Shown here piece after piece: positions 28,580-37,130 of a DNA stretch of 64,000 bases (within the stretch, counting starts at the first letter, position 1; every line of letters starts with the position of its first letter). The position numbers and the translations under genes are program-made. Below the pieces are notes generated by a model that saw only the letters and a list, made by a program, of their open reading frames with translations, did not search any database and had not been told where the DNA came from. The DNA is from Pseudomonas hygromyciniae (GTDB lineage Bacteria > Pseudomonadota > Gammaproteobacteria > Pseudomonadales > Pseudomonadaceae), in the NCBI RefSeq assembly GCF_016925675.1, contig NZ_CP070506.1, forward strand, positions 2,478,501 through 2,542,500, written 5' to 3'.

Positions 28580-30304
28580 ATGAACTACCAACCCTTTACC
28601 CGAACCTTGATCGCGACGGCCCTGGTCCTGACATTCAGCGGTGTGCAGGCGGCCTCCCAGGCCCCGGTGGCCGGTGAAAACGGCATGGTGGTGACGGCCC
28701 AGCATTTGGCGACCCATGTGGGTGTCGATGTGTTGAAGGCCGGCGGCAACGCCGTGGATGCGGCCGTCGCCGTGGGGTACGCCCTGGCGGTGGTCTACCC
28801 GGCAGCGGGCAACCTAGGGGGCGGTGGGTTCATGACTGTGCAACTGGCGGACGGGCGCAAGACCTTCCTCGACTTCCGCGAAAAAGCCCCCTTGGCGGCC
28901 ACCGCCGACATGTACCTGGACAAGGACGGCAACGTCGTCCCAGGCCTGAGCGCCAAGGGCCACCTGGCAGTCGGCGTGCCCGGCACCGTCTCCGGCATGG
29001 AACTGGCCCTGAGCAAATACGGGACCCTCAAGCGCGCCCAAGTGATCGCGCCGGCGATCAAGCTGGCGGAAGACGGTTTTGCCCTCGACCAGGGCGATAT
29101 CGACATGCTGCACAGCGCTACCGAAGAGTTCAAAAAAGACCAGGACCTGCGTGGCATCTTCCTCAATAAAGGTGAGCCGCTGCAGGTCGGGCAGAAGCTG
29201 GTGCAAAAAGACCTGGCCCGAACCCTGCGGGAAATTTCCGCCAAAGGCACCGATGGCTTCTACAAAGGTTGGGTGGCCAAGGCCATCGTCGACTCCAGCC
29301 AGGCCGGCAAGGGCATCATCGCCCAGGTCGACCTGGACAAATACCAGACCCGCGAACTGGCGCCCATCGAATGCGACTATCGCGGCTACCACGTAGTCTC
29401 GGCGCCGCCACCCAGCTCGGGCGGCCTGGTGATCTGCCAGATCATGAACATCCTCGAAGGCTACCCCATGGCCGAACTGGGCTACGGCTCGGCCCAGGGC
29501 ACCCATTACCAGATCGAAGCCATGCGCCACGCCTACGTCGACCGCAACAGCTACCTGGGCGACCCGGACTTTGTACAGAACCCGGTGGAGCACCTGCTGG
29601 ACAAGAACTACGCCGCCAAACTGCGCGCCGCCATCGAGCCGCAAAAGGCCGGCGACTCCATGGCCATCAAGCCCGGCGTCGCGCCCCATGAAGGCAGCAA
29701 CACCACCCATTACTCCATCGTCGACAAGTGGGGCAACGCAGTCTCGGTGACCTACACCCTCAACGACTGGTTCGGCGCTGGCGTCATGGCCAGCAAGACC
29801 GGGGTGATCTTGAACGACGAAATGGACGACTTCACCGTCAAGGTCGGCGTGCCCAACATGTACGGGCTGGTCCAGGGCGAAGCCAACGCCATCGCCCCAG
29901 GCAAGGCGCCACTGTCATCCATGAGCCCGACCATCGTCACCAAAGACGGCAAGGCCGTGATGGTCATCGGCACACCGGGCGGCAGCCGCATCATCACCGC
30001 CACCTTGCTGACCATCCTCAACGTCATCGACTACAAGATGAACATCCAGGAAGCCGTCAACGCCCCGCGCTTCCACCAGCAGTGGATGCCCGACAGCACC
30101 AACCTCGAAACCTTCGCCCTGAGCCCCGACACCCAAAAAATCCTCGAAAGCTGGGGCCACAAATTCGCCGGCCCCCAAGACGCCAACCACCTGGCCGCGA
30201 TCCTCGTCGGCGCCCCATCCCTGGACGGCAAACCCGTGGGCAACAACCGCTTCTACGGCGCCAACGACCCACGGCGCAACACCGGGCTGTCATTGGGCTA
30301 CTAA
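28580..30304 (+). CDS. ggt: Gamma-glutamyltransferase, periplasmic
   Basis: Cleaves and transfers gamma-glutamyl groups, such as glutathione, in the periplasm. The 574 aa start with a signal peptide ending SGVQAAS. The precursor self-cleaves before the nucleophile Thr375 in NTTHYSIVD. The glycine pair and substrate loop are visible as GNLGGGGFM and GTPGGSRIITA. The family length is normal. It is divergent from the MFS gene. Confidence 0.95.
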   Translation: MNYQPFTRTLIATALVLTFSGVQAASQAPVAGENGMVVTAQHLATHVGVDVLKAGGNAVDAAVAVGYALAVVYPAAGNLGGGGFMTVQLADGRKTFLDFREKAPLAATADMYLDKDGNVVPGLSAKGHLAVGVPGTVSGMELALSKYGTLKRAQVIAPAIKLAEDGFALDQGDIDMLHSATEEFKKDQDLRGIFLNKGEPLQVGQKLVQKDLARTLREISAKGTDGFYKGWVAKAIVDSSQAGKGIIAQVDLDKYQTRELAPIECDYRGYHVVSAPPPSSGGLVICQIMNILEGYPMAELGYGSAQGTHYQIEAMRHAYVDRNSYLGDPDFVQNPVEHLLDKNYAAKLRAAIEPQKAGDSMAIKPGVAPHEGSNTTHYSIVDKWGNAVSVTYTLNDWFGAGVMASKTGVILNDEMDDFTVKVGVPNMYGLVQGEANAIAPGKAPLSSMSPTIVTKDGKAVMVIGTPGGSRIITATLLTILNVIDYKMNIQEAVNAPRFHQQWMPDSTNLETFALSPDTQKILESWGHKFAGPQDANHLAAILVGAPSLDGKPVGNNRFYGANDPRRNTGLSLGY

Positions 30305-30533
30305 GCGTAGACAGGGCAGGGGCCAGCCGCCTCTGCTCTGCTTCACAGAAGAATATTTTTTGAAATCAAGGGGTTGCCAGTCCCGGCAAATCAGTACATA
30401 ATTGCCGCCATCGAACGCACTGAGGCATAAAAAACTTCAATGTTTTCAATGAGATAGAGTAGAGGCAAGCTTCACATAGCCCACTCAAGTTTATATGCGG
30501 TGAATGTCGGTTGTTCTGGCATTGATCGTTTGA

Positions 30534-30607
30534 GGCCGAGTAGCAAAATGGTTATGCAGCGGATTGCAAATCCGCCTACGCCGGTTCGATTCCGACCTCG
30601 GCCTCCA
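30534..30607 (+). tRNA. tRNA-Cys (GCA)
   Basis: A 74-base cloverleaf with CCA encoded. Acceptor GGCCGAG pairs with CTCGGCC. The anticodon arm is GCGGA-TTGCAAA-TCCGC with anticodon GCA. T loop TTCGATT is present; the T stem GCCGG/CCGAC has one C-A mismatch. The prophage on its right probably uses its 3' part as attachment site. Confidence 0.95.
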
Positions 30608-30612
30608 CTCTT

Positions 30613-30646
30613 AAAGCCCCGTAGATCAATGGTCTACGGGGTTTTT
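30613..30646 (+). terminator. Terminator after tRNA-Cys
   Basis: CCCCGTAGA (30617-30625) pairs with TCTACGGGG (30633-30641), followed by five T. It starts 6 bases after the tRNA CCA. If attL is within the tRNA this terminator is supplied by the prophage. Confidence 0.85.
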
Positions 30647-30879
30647 ATTGCCTGCAATTTAAGAACCGTTCCGCAACTTTCGTCATGCATTCCGCAACTA
30701 GGCCCTGATTTCTGCAAGTCCGAGAGCACTCAATGCGGTGGGATTTCAAGTCGCAAGCGCCGTGAACCTTTGAATTGACTACTTGATTTGAGCGCGTGAT
30801 GGCTCGCATGATGTCAGTAGGGATGTCGTGAGACATACAGCCGAAAGCGCTGCAACCACACGAAGGTTTGAGGGACTCA

Positions 30880-31797
30880 ATGAAGCTAGTAGACGAAGCG
30901 ATAGATATTCTCAGTGATGCTAATCAGCCGCTGGCAAACGCTTTTTTTAAGGCTCAAGTTATTGCGCATAAACTGCAGAACAGAGACTTCGCAAAGTGGG
31001 TGAAGGATGAAATACAGGGGTACGGAGACGACGATGAGCTTCCAAAATATCGTATCTCAAATTTAACTCCGTACGGCAATGTTGAGAATGGAGTCAAACG
31101 TTATACAAACTATAAGTTGCCAATTGGTGGCATGCCTGAAGACATGGTAGAAAGAGTATTGGTTGTCCGGCACAGTCAAAGTATTGCCGTAATTGAAGAG
31201 TTTTCCAAAAAGGCCGATGACCTCATAGTAAGTATTGATCACCGTTTTTTCCCATTCTTACGGCAAGGAATAGAGAAATCATTCGGCATTTCAAGCGCGT
31301 GGGGAAAGCCCCCTGCTGGTTGTTTTGAGCAGATTTTAAACGAGGCAAGATCCCGACTGCTGGACTTTTTGTTAAACCTTGAACATGTCTTACCTGAAAC
31401 TGAAGCGGGCGCTGAACCCAAGGTCATGCCTAAGGTTGAAGGGCTAAGTGAAATGTTCAAAGGCGCCGTTTTTGGAGATGGTGCGAATATAAGTTTGGCT
31501 ATCGGTGAGGGGAATCAAGCATCGCATAATAAGTCAACGGTTGGCACAAAGGATTTGCCATCTTTGATTCGTGAGCTAAGAAGGAACAAGGTTGCAGAGG
31601 CGGATGTGGCAGAGTTGCAAGTCGCCATTAAAGACGATGACCTTGATCCTGAATCCGATAGCAAGAATTTTGGGCCTGGTGTACGCGCTTGGCTAGCCGG
31701 CATGATTTCTAAAGCCGGTACTCCAGCGTGGGAGATACCGGCTCAGGTGGGGGCTGGCGTGCTGACCTCTGCGTTGACAAAGTTCTTTGGGATGTGA
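30880..31797 (+). CDS. AbiTii-domain protein (putative abortive-infection/phage defence)
   Basis: A 305-aa protein. The first ~110 residues (LVDEAIDILSDANQPLANAF, then AQVIAHKLQNRDFAKWVKDE and YGDDDELPKYR) match the AbiTii domain associated with abortive infection. A middle linker and a C-terminal half of unknown fold, ending with a short hydrophobic GVLTSALTKFFGM, follow. ATG 30880 has GAGGG close upstream. It is AT-richer than its neighbours, monocistronic, and sits between tRNA-Cys and integrase, a common place for prophage cargo. The mechanism is unknown. Confidence 0.7.
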   Translation: MKLVDEAIDILSDANQPLANAFFKAQVIAHKLQNRDFAKWVKDEIQGYGDDDELPKYRISNLTPYGNVENGVKRYTNYKLPIGGMPEDMVERVLVVRHSQSIAVIEEFSKKADDLIVSIDHRFFPFLRQGIEKSFGISSAWGKPPAGCFEQILNEARSRLLDFLLNLEHVLPETEAGAEPKVMPKVEGLSEMFKGAVFGDGANISLAIGEGNQASHNKSTVGTKDLPSLIRELRRNKVAEADVAELQVAIKDDDLDPESDSKNFGPGVRAWLAGMISKAGTPAWEIPAQVGAGVLTSALTKFFGM

Positions 31798-31815
31798 GTT
31801 GTTAAGCGGATAAAA

Positions 31816-32880
31816 TCACTTTGTTGGTTTAACGATTTCCCCGACACGTCGATAGACCTTTTTGGTCATCTCTTCCGTGGTGTGGCCAAGCAGGCGGCTC
31901 GCGTGTGTCAGCTCGATCTCGCTGGCAGCTTTTGGGCGGATGTCTTTGAACTGGAACTGGCGGATCAGCACTGCCAAGTCAGTGTCACCGTCGGCGCCGG
32001 CTTTGATGGCAGCTTTCTCGCGGGCTTCGTCCCAGCGATTGCGCAGCATCTGCTGGCTCATCCGAAGTCCGGATGTGTTGGTGATCAGCCTCGATGTTTT
32101 TATTCCACTGAGGGCGCGGCGCTCCTGCAGGTCATTGATAAAGGTGCTCAACCCGGACTGCACGCCTTCATCCTCCAGCCGTAGGCGAAGTTTCTTCGCG
32201 GTCTTGCCCTGTTTGACCAGCAGGAACTCGGCGTTTAGATCAGTGGTAGCCACTTTCAACACGTCGGCGGGGCGCTGACCAGTCAAGTAGGCCAGGTCCA
32301 TAGCGTCCTTGAGTTCCTGTACGGCTGCGCCGTACACGGCATTCCATACGATATCGCCAGCGTAATAGTCCCGTGGAGTCTCTTTGTTGCGTCTTACACC
32401 GAAGCAAGGGTTGGCGTTGTTGGTCAGGCCCCACTCGCGTGCGATCGTGAACATGTGTGACAGCAGCGCGATTTCCCGGTTGGCCCTGACCTTTGCTGTC
32501 CTGGCGTCCCGGTACTGCGCAACCACCTGGGGGGTTATCGAGTCAATGGGGGCTTTCTCAAACGCTTTCCTGAGCTGTTTTAGTTCCTTCATGTTGTCGG
32601 ATTGGGTGCGTATTCCTTTGGTGGGGATGATCTCTTTGACGTACCTGTCGAACAAAGAGCCCAGCAGATGGCTGGGCTTGGGCGGCCCTCGACGCTCCAG
32701 CCTGGCCCATTCGACTTTGGCTTGGTCGAGGTCGGCGCCCAGGGGGATTTCCTTGCGTTTGCCCTGGGCGTCTCTGCCGTTGTAGTAATAACTGATCCAC
32801 GTTTTCCCGCTCTTGCGCTTGTGGCATCGACGGATCATCCGTGGGGGTAGGTCTCGGTTTGCTGCTGATTTCTGGCGCAT
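31816..32880 (-). CDS. Tyrosine-family site-specific integrase
   Basis: Phage integrase of 354 aa. The N-terminal arm-binding part contains ISYYYNGRDAQGKRKEIPLG. A SAM-like core-binding domain follows (~80-170). The catalytic domain has Arg in YLTGQRPADVL, the HxxR-type box THASRLLGH and the nucleophile Tyr in TKKVYRRVG near the C-terminus. It points towards tRNA-Cys, whose 3' end is the likely attB. The start is 3 bases past the DUF4224 stop. Confidence 0.95.
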   Translation of the reverse strand: MRQKSAANRDLPPRMIRRCHKRKSGKTWISYYYNGRDAQGKRKEIPLGADLDQAKVEWARLERRGPPKPSHLLGSLFDRYVKEIIPTKGIRTQSDNMKELKQLRKAFEKAPIDSITPQVVAQYRDARTAKVRANREIALLSHMFTIAREWGLTNNANPCFGVRRNKETPRDYYAGDIVWNAVYGAAVQELKDAMDLAYLTGQRPADVLKVATTDLNAEFLLVKQGKTAKKLRLRLEDEGVQSGLSTFINDLQERRALSGIKTSRLITNTSGLRMSQQMLRNRWDEAREKAAIKAGADGDTDLAVLIRQFQFKDIRPKAASEIELTHASRLLGHTTEEMTKKVYRRVGEIVKPTK

Positions 32881-32883
32881 TGA

Positions 32884-33123
32884 TCAGCTCACGTTTGCCA
32901 GGTCGAGCGTCCAGGTTTCGGCCGCTGGGTTCACGGCAGAAGGGGTAACGCCAGCCAGTTTCATTCGGGCATACACTCGGCCCACGATTGGGCGGCGGGC
33001 GCCGGTCAAGACATGCTCCCAGTGGTTGTCGGTCAACCACTGGATTTGCTTCGACGGGATCTGATAGCCGGTGATGGTGGTCAGCTCTTCGTCGGCCAGG
33101 GTTTCGCTTTGGAATTCCATCAT
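32884..33123 (-). CDS. DUF4224 domain-containing protein
   Basis: A 79-aa phage protein: ETLADEELTTITGYQIPSKQ, then QWLTDNHWEHVLTGARRPIV. This pattern is typical of DUF4224 genes placed next to integrases; an excisionase or integrase-partner role is inferred from position. GGGAGG lies 4 bases from ATG 33123 and 7 from ATG 33120, either of which may be used. It overlaps the methyltransferase stop. Confidence 0.85.
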   Translation of the reverse strand: MMEFQSETLADEELTTITGYQIPSKQIQWLTDNHWEHVLTGARRPIVGRVYARMKLAGVTPSAVNPAAETWTLDLANVS

Positions 33124-35201
33124 GCTGCCTCCCGTTGTTGCAGGGTGATTTGCCATGGGTCATTTGCACGTGCCAGCGCTGCCATCGGCGGCGGGCTGAC
33201 GCTGTTGCCGCACATGTGCACCTGTTGGGTGATGGTGAATGGCTTGCCGTCGGCGCCGTAGGTGATGATGTAGTCGGCCGGGAATCCTTGGGCCTTGTAC
33301 AGCTCAGCCGGCTTGAGCATCCGCAGGCAGATATCGACGATCACGTATGGCGTGCCCTGGACCATCACCGTGACGAGTGCCAGGCGATCCTTGGTGGTGA
33401 TCGTGGGAGCCGGTGCATCGCAAGCGCTGACGTTCTCGGTGCCGTAGTAGCTGATCAGGAAGGCTGCAACGCGCAACGCACCAGCTTCATGCTCGGGCGA
33501 CAGGGGGAGCGATACCAGGGAGCTCTTGCCGCCACCGCCGGCGGTAATGGTCGGTGCCGGTTCTTCCAGGCCCTGGCCAATACTGCCGCCGAACGCCCGC
33601 TCCATGAATGCGCTGACCATCCCGTGGTGTTGGCCGCCGGCACTGATTGTGTGCAGCGGGTCGTTAGCGTCCCGTGCATCACAGTTGCCGCGCATATGCA
33701 CCAGGTGCGCCGTCGCCAGTTGCTGCTGGCTGCCGGTGTTGGTCACCGTGGTCATTGGGTCGCGGATATCTTTGGCATGCACGGTGTTGAATCCGCCGTT
33801 GGCCTGGATCATCACCGCCGCGCTGACGGACTGGCCGCCGCCGCTGGCAGTGACTGTGCCCACCGGGCCGCAGATATCGTTCACCCCGTGGGAGCGGCGT
33901 TTATTTGCGCCCGAGCCTTCGCCGTGCCCGGCTTGGACGATGCAGGCTGATGCCAACGCGCGGTGGCTGCGAGTCATAATCGTGCCGACCGGATGGTCTG
34001 CTGCTACTGGGTGACCGGCATACACCGGCCCACCAGCACCAACCATTACTGGGCTGATCAGCGTCAGCTCACCGCGATTCGCGCAAGTCACCGTGGGCAG
34101 TGGGTCGAGCGGGTCGTTTATCCGGTCACTGCCCTGGTGCGTTGCAGGCGCGATAACCGGGCTGACTACGGAGAACGCGCCGCCCTTTGGATAGGAGGTG
34201 ATCGTGCGCAGTGGCTCGCTGGCGGATTGCACGGCTTCCCCCGACCAGTTCGCAATCGGCACAATGAACGGTGCCGGGCTGTCGATGACAAACTTCTTCA
34301 TGCCTTTGGCGACACGGCGAAGCGTGGCCTCTGCCAGGTCTTTCTTCCGCCCGAAGATGCTCTTGCCCAGATCACTGAAGTCGATACAGTCAGCGGCGGT
34401 TGTCCACTTCTGCTGGCCTTTGGCCGGAATCTTTGCGTGAGTTGGCTCAGGCCACACAATCGGCTGGCCGTCGCACCGAGCGATCATGAACAGGCGCTCT
34501 CGGCTGGTCGGCGCGCCGAAGTCGCATGCTCTGATCACCTTCCACTCGACGACGTAGCCCATGCCTTCCAGTAGGGCCACAAAACGGCGCCAGGTGCGGC
34601 CGCGTTGCTTTGGGTCGGGCACAAGGAACTGATTAGACACCGGGACTTGCTCTCCCGGCGCTGCCACGCGGTTGGTGGTCTTTCCCTTTTTGGTCGGGTG
34701 CGGAACCTGGTCCAGCGTCACCACGCGGCCGGTGGCCTTGTCGCGCTTGGCGATCAACCGGCTCCATTGCAGGATCTGCTTCACGTTCTCCAGGCTGATT
34801 ACCCTGGGGCGCTTCTTGCCTCCCCACTTCAAGCCGATCCATGAGAGGTTGCGGATCTCGCGCTTGCGCGGCTGACCGCCGGCTGCCTGGCTGTGGTGCG
34901 TACAGTCCGGCGACATGTGGAACCAGCCCACGGCCTTGCCGCCGCACTCGGTGTCAGGATCACCCTCGAAAACGTCGGTGGTGAAGTGCTGGGCGCCCGG
35001 GTGGTTGACGGTGTGCATGCTGATCGCCTGCGGGCTGTGGTTTTTCGCCACGCTCACCGCGCGGCCCAGACCAATCTCCAGGCCGGTACCGGCGCCGCCA
35101 CCGCCACAAAAGAAGTCCACGACAATTTCATCGTCTTGGGCGTTGAAACCCAGGCCGTATTGAGTCTTGAAGTCGAACGGCTGCTTTTTAAAAGAGGTCA
35201 T
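33120..35201 (-). CDS. C5 cytosine-specific DNA methyltransferase with tandem-repeat insert
   Basis: A 693-aa Dcm-type enzyme. Motif I is DFFCGGGGAGTGLEIG. Catalytic Cys is in MSPDCTHHS, which departs from the usual PPC. ENV is in ISLENVK, and SRERLFMIA and C-terminal MCGNSVSPP (motif X) are present. Between them lie about eight degenerate repeats of P..T(I/V)(T/S). ATG 35201 is used because GGAGG precedes it by 7 bases. It likely methylates phage or host DNA against restriction; no cognate endonuclease is adjacent. Confidence 0.9.
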   Translation of the reverse strand: MTSFKKQPFDFKTQYGLGFNAQDDEIVVDFFCGGGGAGTGLEIGLGRAVSVAKNHSPQAISMHTVNHPGAQHFTTDVFEGDPDTECGGKAVGWFHMSPDCTHHSQAAGGQPRKREIRNLSWIGLKWGGKKRPRVISLENVKQILQWSRLIAKRDKATGRVVTLDQVPHPTKKGKTTNRVAAPGEQVPVSNQFLVPDPKQRGRTWRRFVALLEGMGYVVEWKVIRACDFGAPTSRERLFMIARCDGQPIVWPEPTHAKIPAKGQQKWTTAADCIDFSDLGKSIFGRKKDLAEATLRRVAKGMKKFVIDSPAPFIVPIANWSGEAVQSASEPLRTITSYPKGGAFSVVSPVIAPATHQGSDRINDPLDPLPTVTCANRGELTLISPVMVGAGGPVYAGHPVAADHPVGTIMTRSHRALASACIVQAGHGEGSGANKRRSHGVNDICGPVGTVTASGGGQSVSAAVMIQANGGFNTVHAKDIRDPMTTVTNTGSQQQLATAHLVHMRGNCDARDANDPLHTISAGGQHHGMVSAFMERAFGGSIGQGLEEPAPTITAGGGGKSSLVSLPLSPEHEAGALRVAAFLISYYGTENVSACDAPAPTITTKDRLALVTVMVQGTPYVIVDICLRMLKPAELYKAQGFPADYIITYGADGKPFTITQQVHMCGNSVSPPPMAALARANDPWQITLQQREAA

Positions 35202-35548
35202 GCCGCATCCTCCGCATTGAGTGGTGCGGGGTAGGCCGCCAGCCACATCTTCGCGGCGAAGGCGGTGAGTTGTCGGTGCTGTTTGCTCACCCTGGCGACC
35301 ATAATTTCTGCGCCTGGGAACGCCTGCCAGGTTTCCACGGCTAGCGCCAACGACGTGGTGATATTCGCCATTAGTTCATGGTCTGCAATGGTGCAAGTCG
35401 GCGAGCTAGCGTGCTGTTCTCGGGCTAGGTTGACGCCCCGATTAAAGCCGCGTGTGTATGCTTTCCTTCCGGCTTTGAGCATAAAAAAAGCGGTCGCAAT
35501 CCAGCCAACAATCAGGCCGGCAACGATGATGTAGGTCTCGATTTGCAT
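35198..35548 (-). CDS. Small phage membrane protein of unknown function
   Basis: A 116-aa protein with one N-terminal TM segment (YIIVAGLIVGWIATAFFML). A basic stretch and a soluble helical C-terminus follow. GAGG lies upstream of ATG 35548, and the stop overlaps the methyltransferase ATG. No family is recognised. Confidence 0.75.
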   Translation of the reverse strand: MQIETYIIVAGLIVGWIATAFFMLKAGRKAYTRGFNRGVNLAREQHASSPTCTIADHELMANITTSLALAVETWQAFPGAEIMVARVSKQHRQLTAFAAKMWLAAYPAPLNAEDAA

Positions 35549-35569
35549 GTGCTGTATGCCTCGTCAGAG

Positions 35570-35608
35570 CCCGCCGCCGGACAGTTTTGGTGAGAGGACG
35601 GCGGCGGG
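35570..35608 (-). promoter_or_regulatory. Hairpin displaying CCTCTCACCAAA in its loop (copy L3)
   Basis: A perfect 10-bp stem, CCCGCCGCCG (35570-35579) against CGGCGGCGGG (35599-35608), encloses the motif at 35586-35597. The motif reads on the minus strand, the sense strand of the early left operon. It lies between the DUF2303 stop and the next start. Confidence 0.6.
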
Positions 35609-35621
35609 GTTTTGCGCGTGG

Positions 35622-36431
35622 TTAACCTAGGTTAAAAGTGCCGATCGTCAAGGTCGCGGAACCGCCGACTTTTTGTTGAACGACTTGTTTGAACTCTTGC
35701 GCCAGGTCTTCGCGAAGTTGTGCCTCGCCAATCCAGCGCAGGCGGAGTGCAGGTTTGTCACCGCCAGTCAGTACGGCTACGCGCAAGCGGATGGTGCGCG
35801 CGACCAAGCCCTCGTAGGGGACTACGGTGAACAGGAATTCAGCCGGCAGCCCTTCGGCCGACTTGGCTTCAATCTGGTCCATCGCCGAACGGGACGTGCT
35901 CATGTCGCCAACTACGTGTTCGCTCTTGCGCGCTTGCTCGATGCAGATGGAGCGAATCGCTCCAGCTGCCTTGCGCAGGTCAATTTCTTTATCGTCAGCA
36001 TCCAGGGCCTTGAGGTTCGGTGCCCAGTCCTCGATCCAGTCGCTGAGATCCTTCTGGGCGTGCTGGCGTTGTGCGGCAGATTCAAGTGCCAGGAACGCGG
36101 CAGTCTTTTTCAGGCCGAGGGTTGCTGTGTAGTCGCCATGGCCAGGCTCTGCCGCGGTGCCGAGGTTGAAGTAAACGGTGCAAGCCATCGAGTCACCGTC
36201 TACAAAGCCCGCGACTGCTGGGCCTTGGGCTGCAATCACGTAGTCCGCAAAGTCTTTCAGCGAATGCGTTGCCAGAGCGCCCCGGAAGCGGCTGCGCAGT
36301 TCCTGAAACTTCTCGATGCTATGCAGCTTCACATCCACTGGCAGTGCTAGGACTGGAGTAAAAGTGCTCAGCGATTTGGCATGGGCCAGCAGGGCGGTGT
36401 CTTGAATCAACTGAATTGCTTTGGCTTCCAT
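35622..36431 (-). CDS. DUF2303 family protein (YfdQ-like)
   Basis: A 269-aa phage protein of the DUF2303 family: GAAL.THSLKDFADYVIA, GFVDGDSMACTVYFNLG, and GDYTATLGLKKTAAF, a pattern of YfdQ-like genes in temperate-phage early left operons. The C-terminus holds FLFTVVPYEGLVARTIRLR. AGGA lies ahead of ATG 36431. The start codon is within the stem of hairpin L2. The function is unknown. Confidence 0.85.
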   Translation of the reverse strand: MEAKAIQLIQDTALLAHAKSLSTFTPVLALPVDVKLHSIEKFQELRSRFRGALATHSLKDFADYVIAAQGPAVAGFVDGDSMACTVYFNLGTAAEPGHGDYTATLGLKKTAAFLALESAAQRQHAQKDLSDWIEDWAPNLKALDADDKEIDLRKAAGAIRSICIEQARKSEHVVGDMSTSRSAMDQIEAKSAEGLPAEFLFTVVPYEGLVARTIRLRVAVLTGGDKPALRLRWIGEAQLREDLAQEFKQVVQQKVGGSATLTIGTFNLG

Positions 36432-36466
36432 TGGATCTATTTCCTGTTTTGGTGAGAGGTATGGAA
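36426..36466 (-). promoter_or_regulatory. Hairpin displaying CCTCTCACCAAA in its loop, start codon in stem (copy L2)
   Basis: TTCCAT (36426-36431) pairs with ATGGAA (36461-36466). On the transcript the 3' arm ATGGAA is the DUF2303 start codon. The motif is at 36448-36459 on the minus strand. The stem is only 6 bp. Confidence 0.5.
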
Positions 36467-36476
36467 TGGTGAAGTG

Positions 36477-36827
36477 TTACGACTTGGCGTGAATCGGTGC
36501 GGCATCGCGGGAGAACATCTGATCGGCGTGCGGCGTTTCTGGGAACAGCGTGAGGCAGCCACCCGAGCCCACATGCATTGGTGTGTCGAGGGTGGTGTCT
36601 TCGCTGCGGCTGCCGCGCTTGGTCGGCACCTTGTAGGCGAGTTTGTGGTTGACGGTCACCTGGTGGCTGTCGGCGATCTGCTTCATGGTGAAGGTGAGCG
36701 TTACTGTGCCGACCTTCTTGTTGTCGACCACGCCGGCCGCGACCTCCGAGAGCGCGTGACCGATTTGGCTGGCGAAGACGCCGGCGTTGAGCTCTCCGAT
36801 AAACTCTGCGGTGTTGGTAGCTTTCAT
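36477..36827 (-). CDS. Hypothetical phage early protein
   Basis: A 116-aa soluble protein: ATNTAEFIGELNAGVFASQI, then GALTFT-like VGTVTLTFTMKQI. It ends in a region rich in small and polar residues. GAGGCACAGCAT precedes ATG 36827. Similar genes occur beside DUF2303 in Pseudomonas prophages; no domain is recognised. Confidence 0.7.
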   Translation of the reverse strand: MKATNTAEFIGELNAGVFASQIGHALSEVAAGVVDNKKVGTVTLTFTMKQIADSHQVTVNHKLAYKVPTKRGSRSEDTTLDTPMHVGSGGCLTLFPETPHADQMFSRDAAPIHAKS

Positions 36828-36887
36828 ATGCTGTGCCTCATTGATGAGTTGCTATTTGCCCCTGGTCGGCAAGGACTACCGTTTGAA

Positions 36888-37130
36888 TCAGGCCGCTTGC
36901 TTCGTCGCCTGGGCGTCGAGGTAGTCGGCTAGGTCGTGCAGGTAAACGACTGGCTTGGCACGGGCCGAGCAGTGCAGGCGCTTCACCACTAGCTCGATCC
37001 GACCTGCCTTGATTTCGCTTAGTAGGTAGCGATCGGTGCGGATGTGCGTGAAGTACTGTTCACGCACGGCGGTCAAGGTTGGGCACGGCGTGGCGAACTG
37101 GCGACGGAGCTGTTCCAGGGTGGTGGTCAC
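36888..37130 (-). CDS. PrtN-like pyocin activator family protein
   Basis: An 80-aa protein: FATPCPTLTAVREQYF, then ADRYLL-like RTDRYLLSEIKAGRIEL. It ends VVYLHDLADYLDAQA. This fits the PrtN family of small DNA-binding activators. GTG 37130 is chosen with GGAGG 7 bases upstream; it overlaps the previous stop. In P. aeruginosa PrtN activates pyocin genes after DNA damage; here it may control prophage genes. Confidence 0.78.
   Translation of the reverse strand: MTTTLEQLRRQFATPCPTLTAVREQYFTHIRTDRYLLSEIKAGRIELVVKRLHCSARAKPVVYLHDLADYLDAQATKQAA

Noticed and set aside
31882..32184. Plus-strand frame opposite the integrase
   Set aside because: Overlaps the catalytic domain of a clear integrase and has no recognisable domain.
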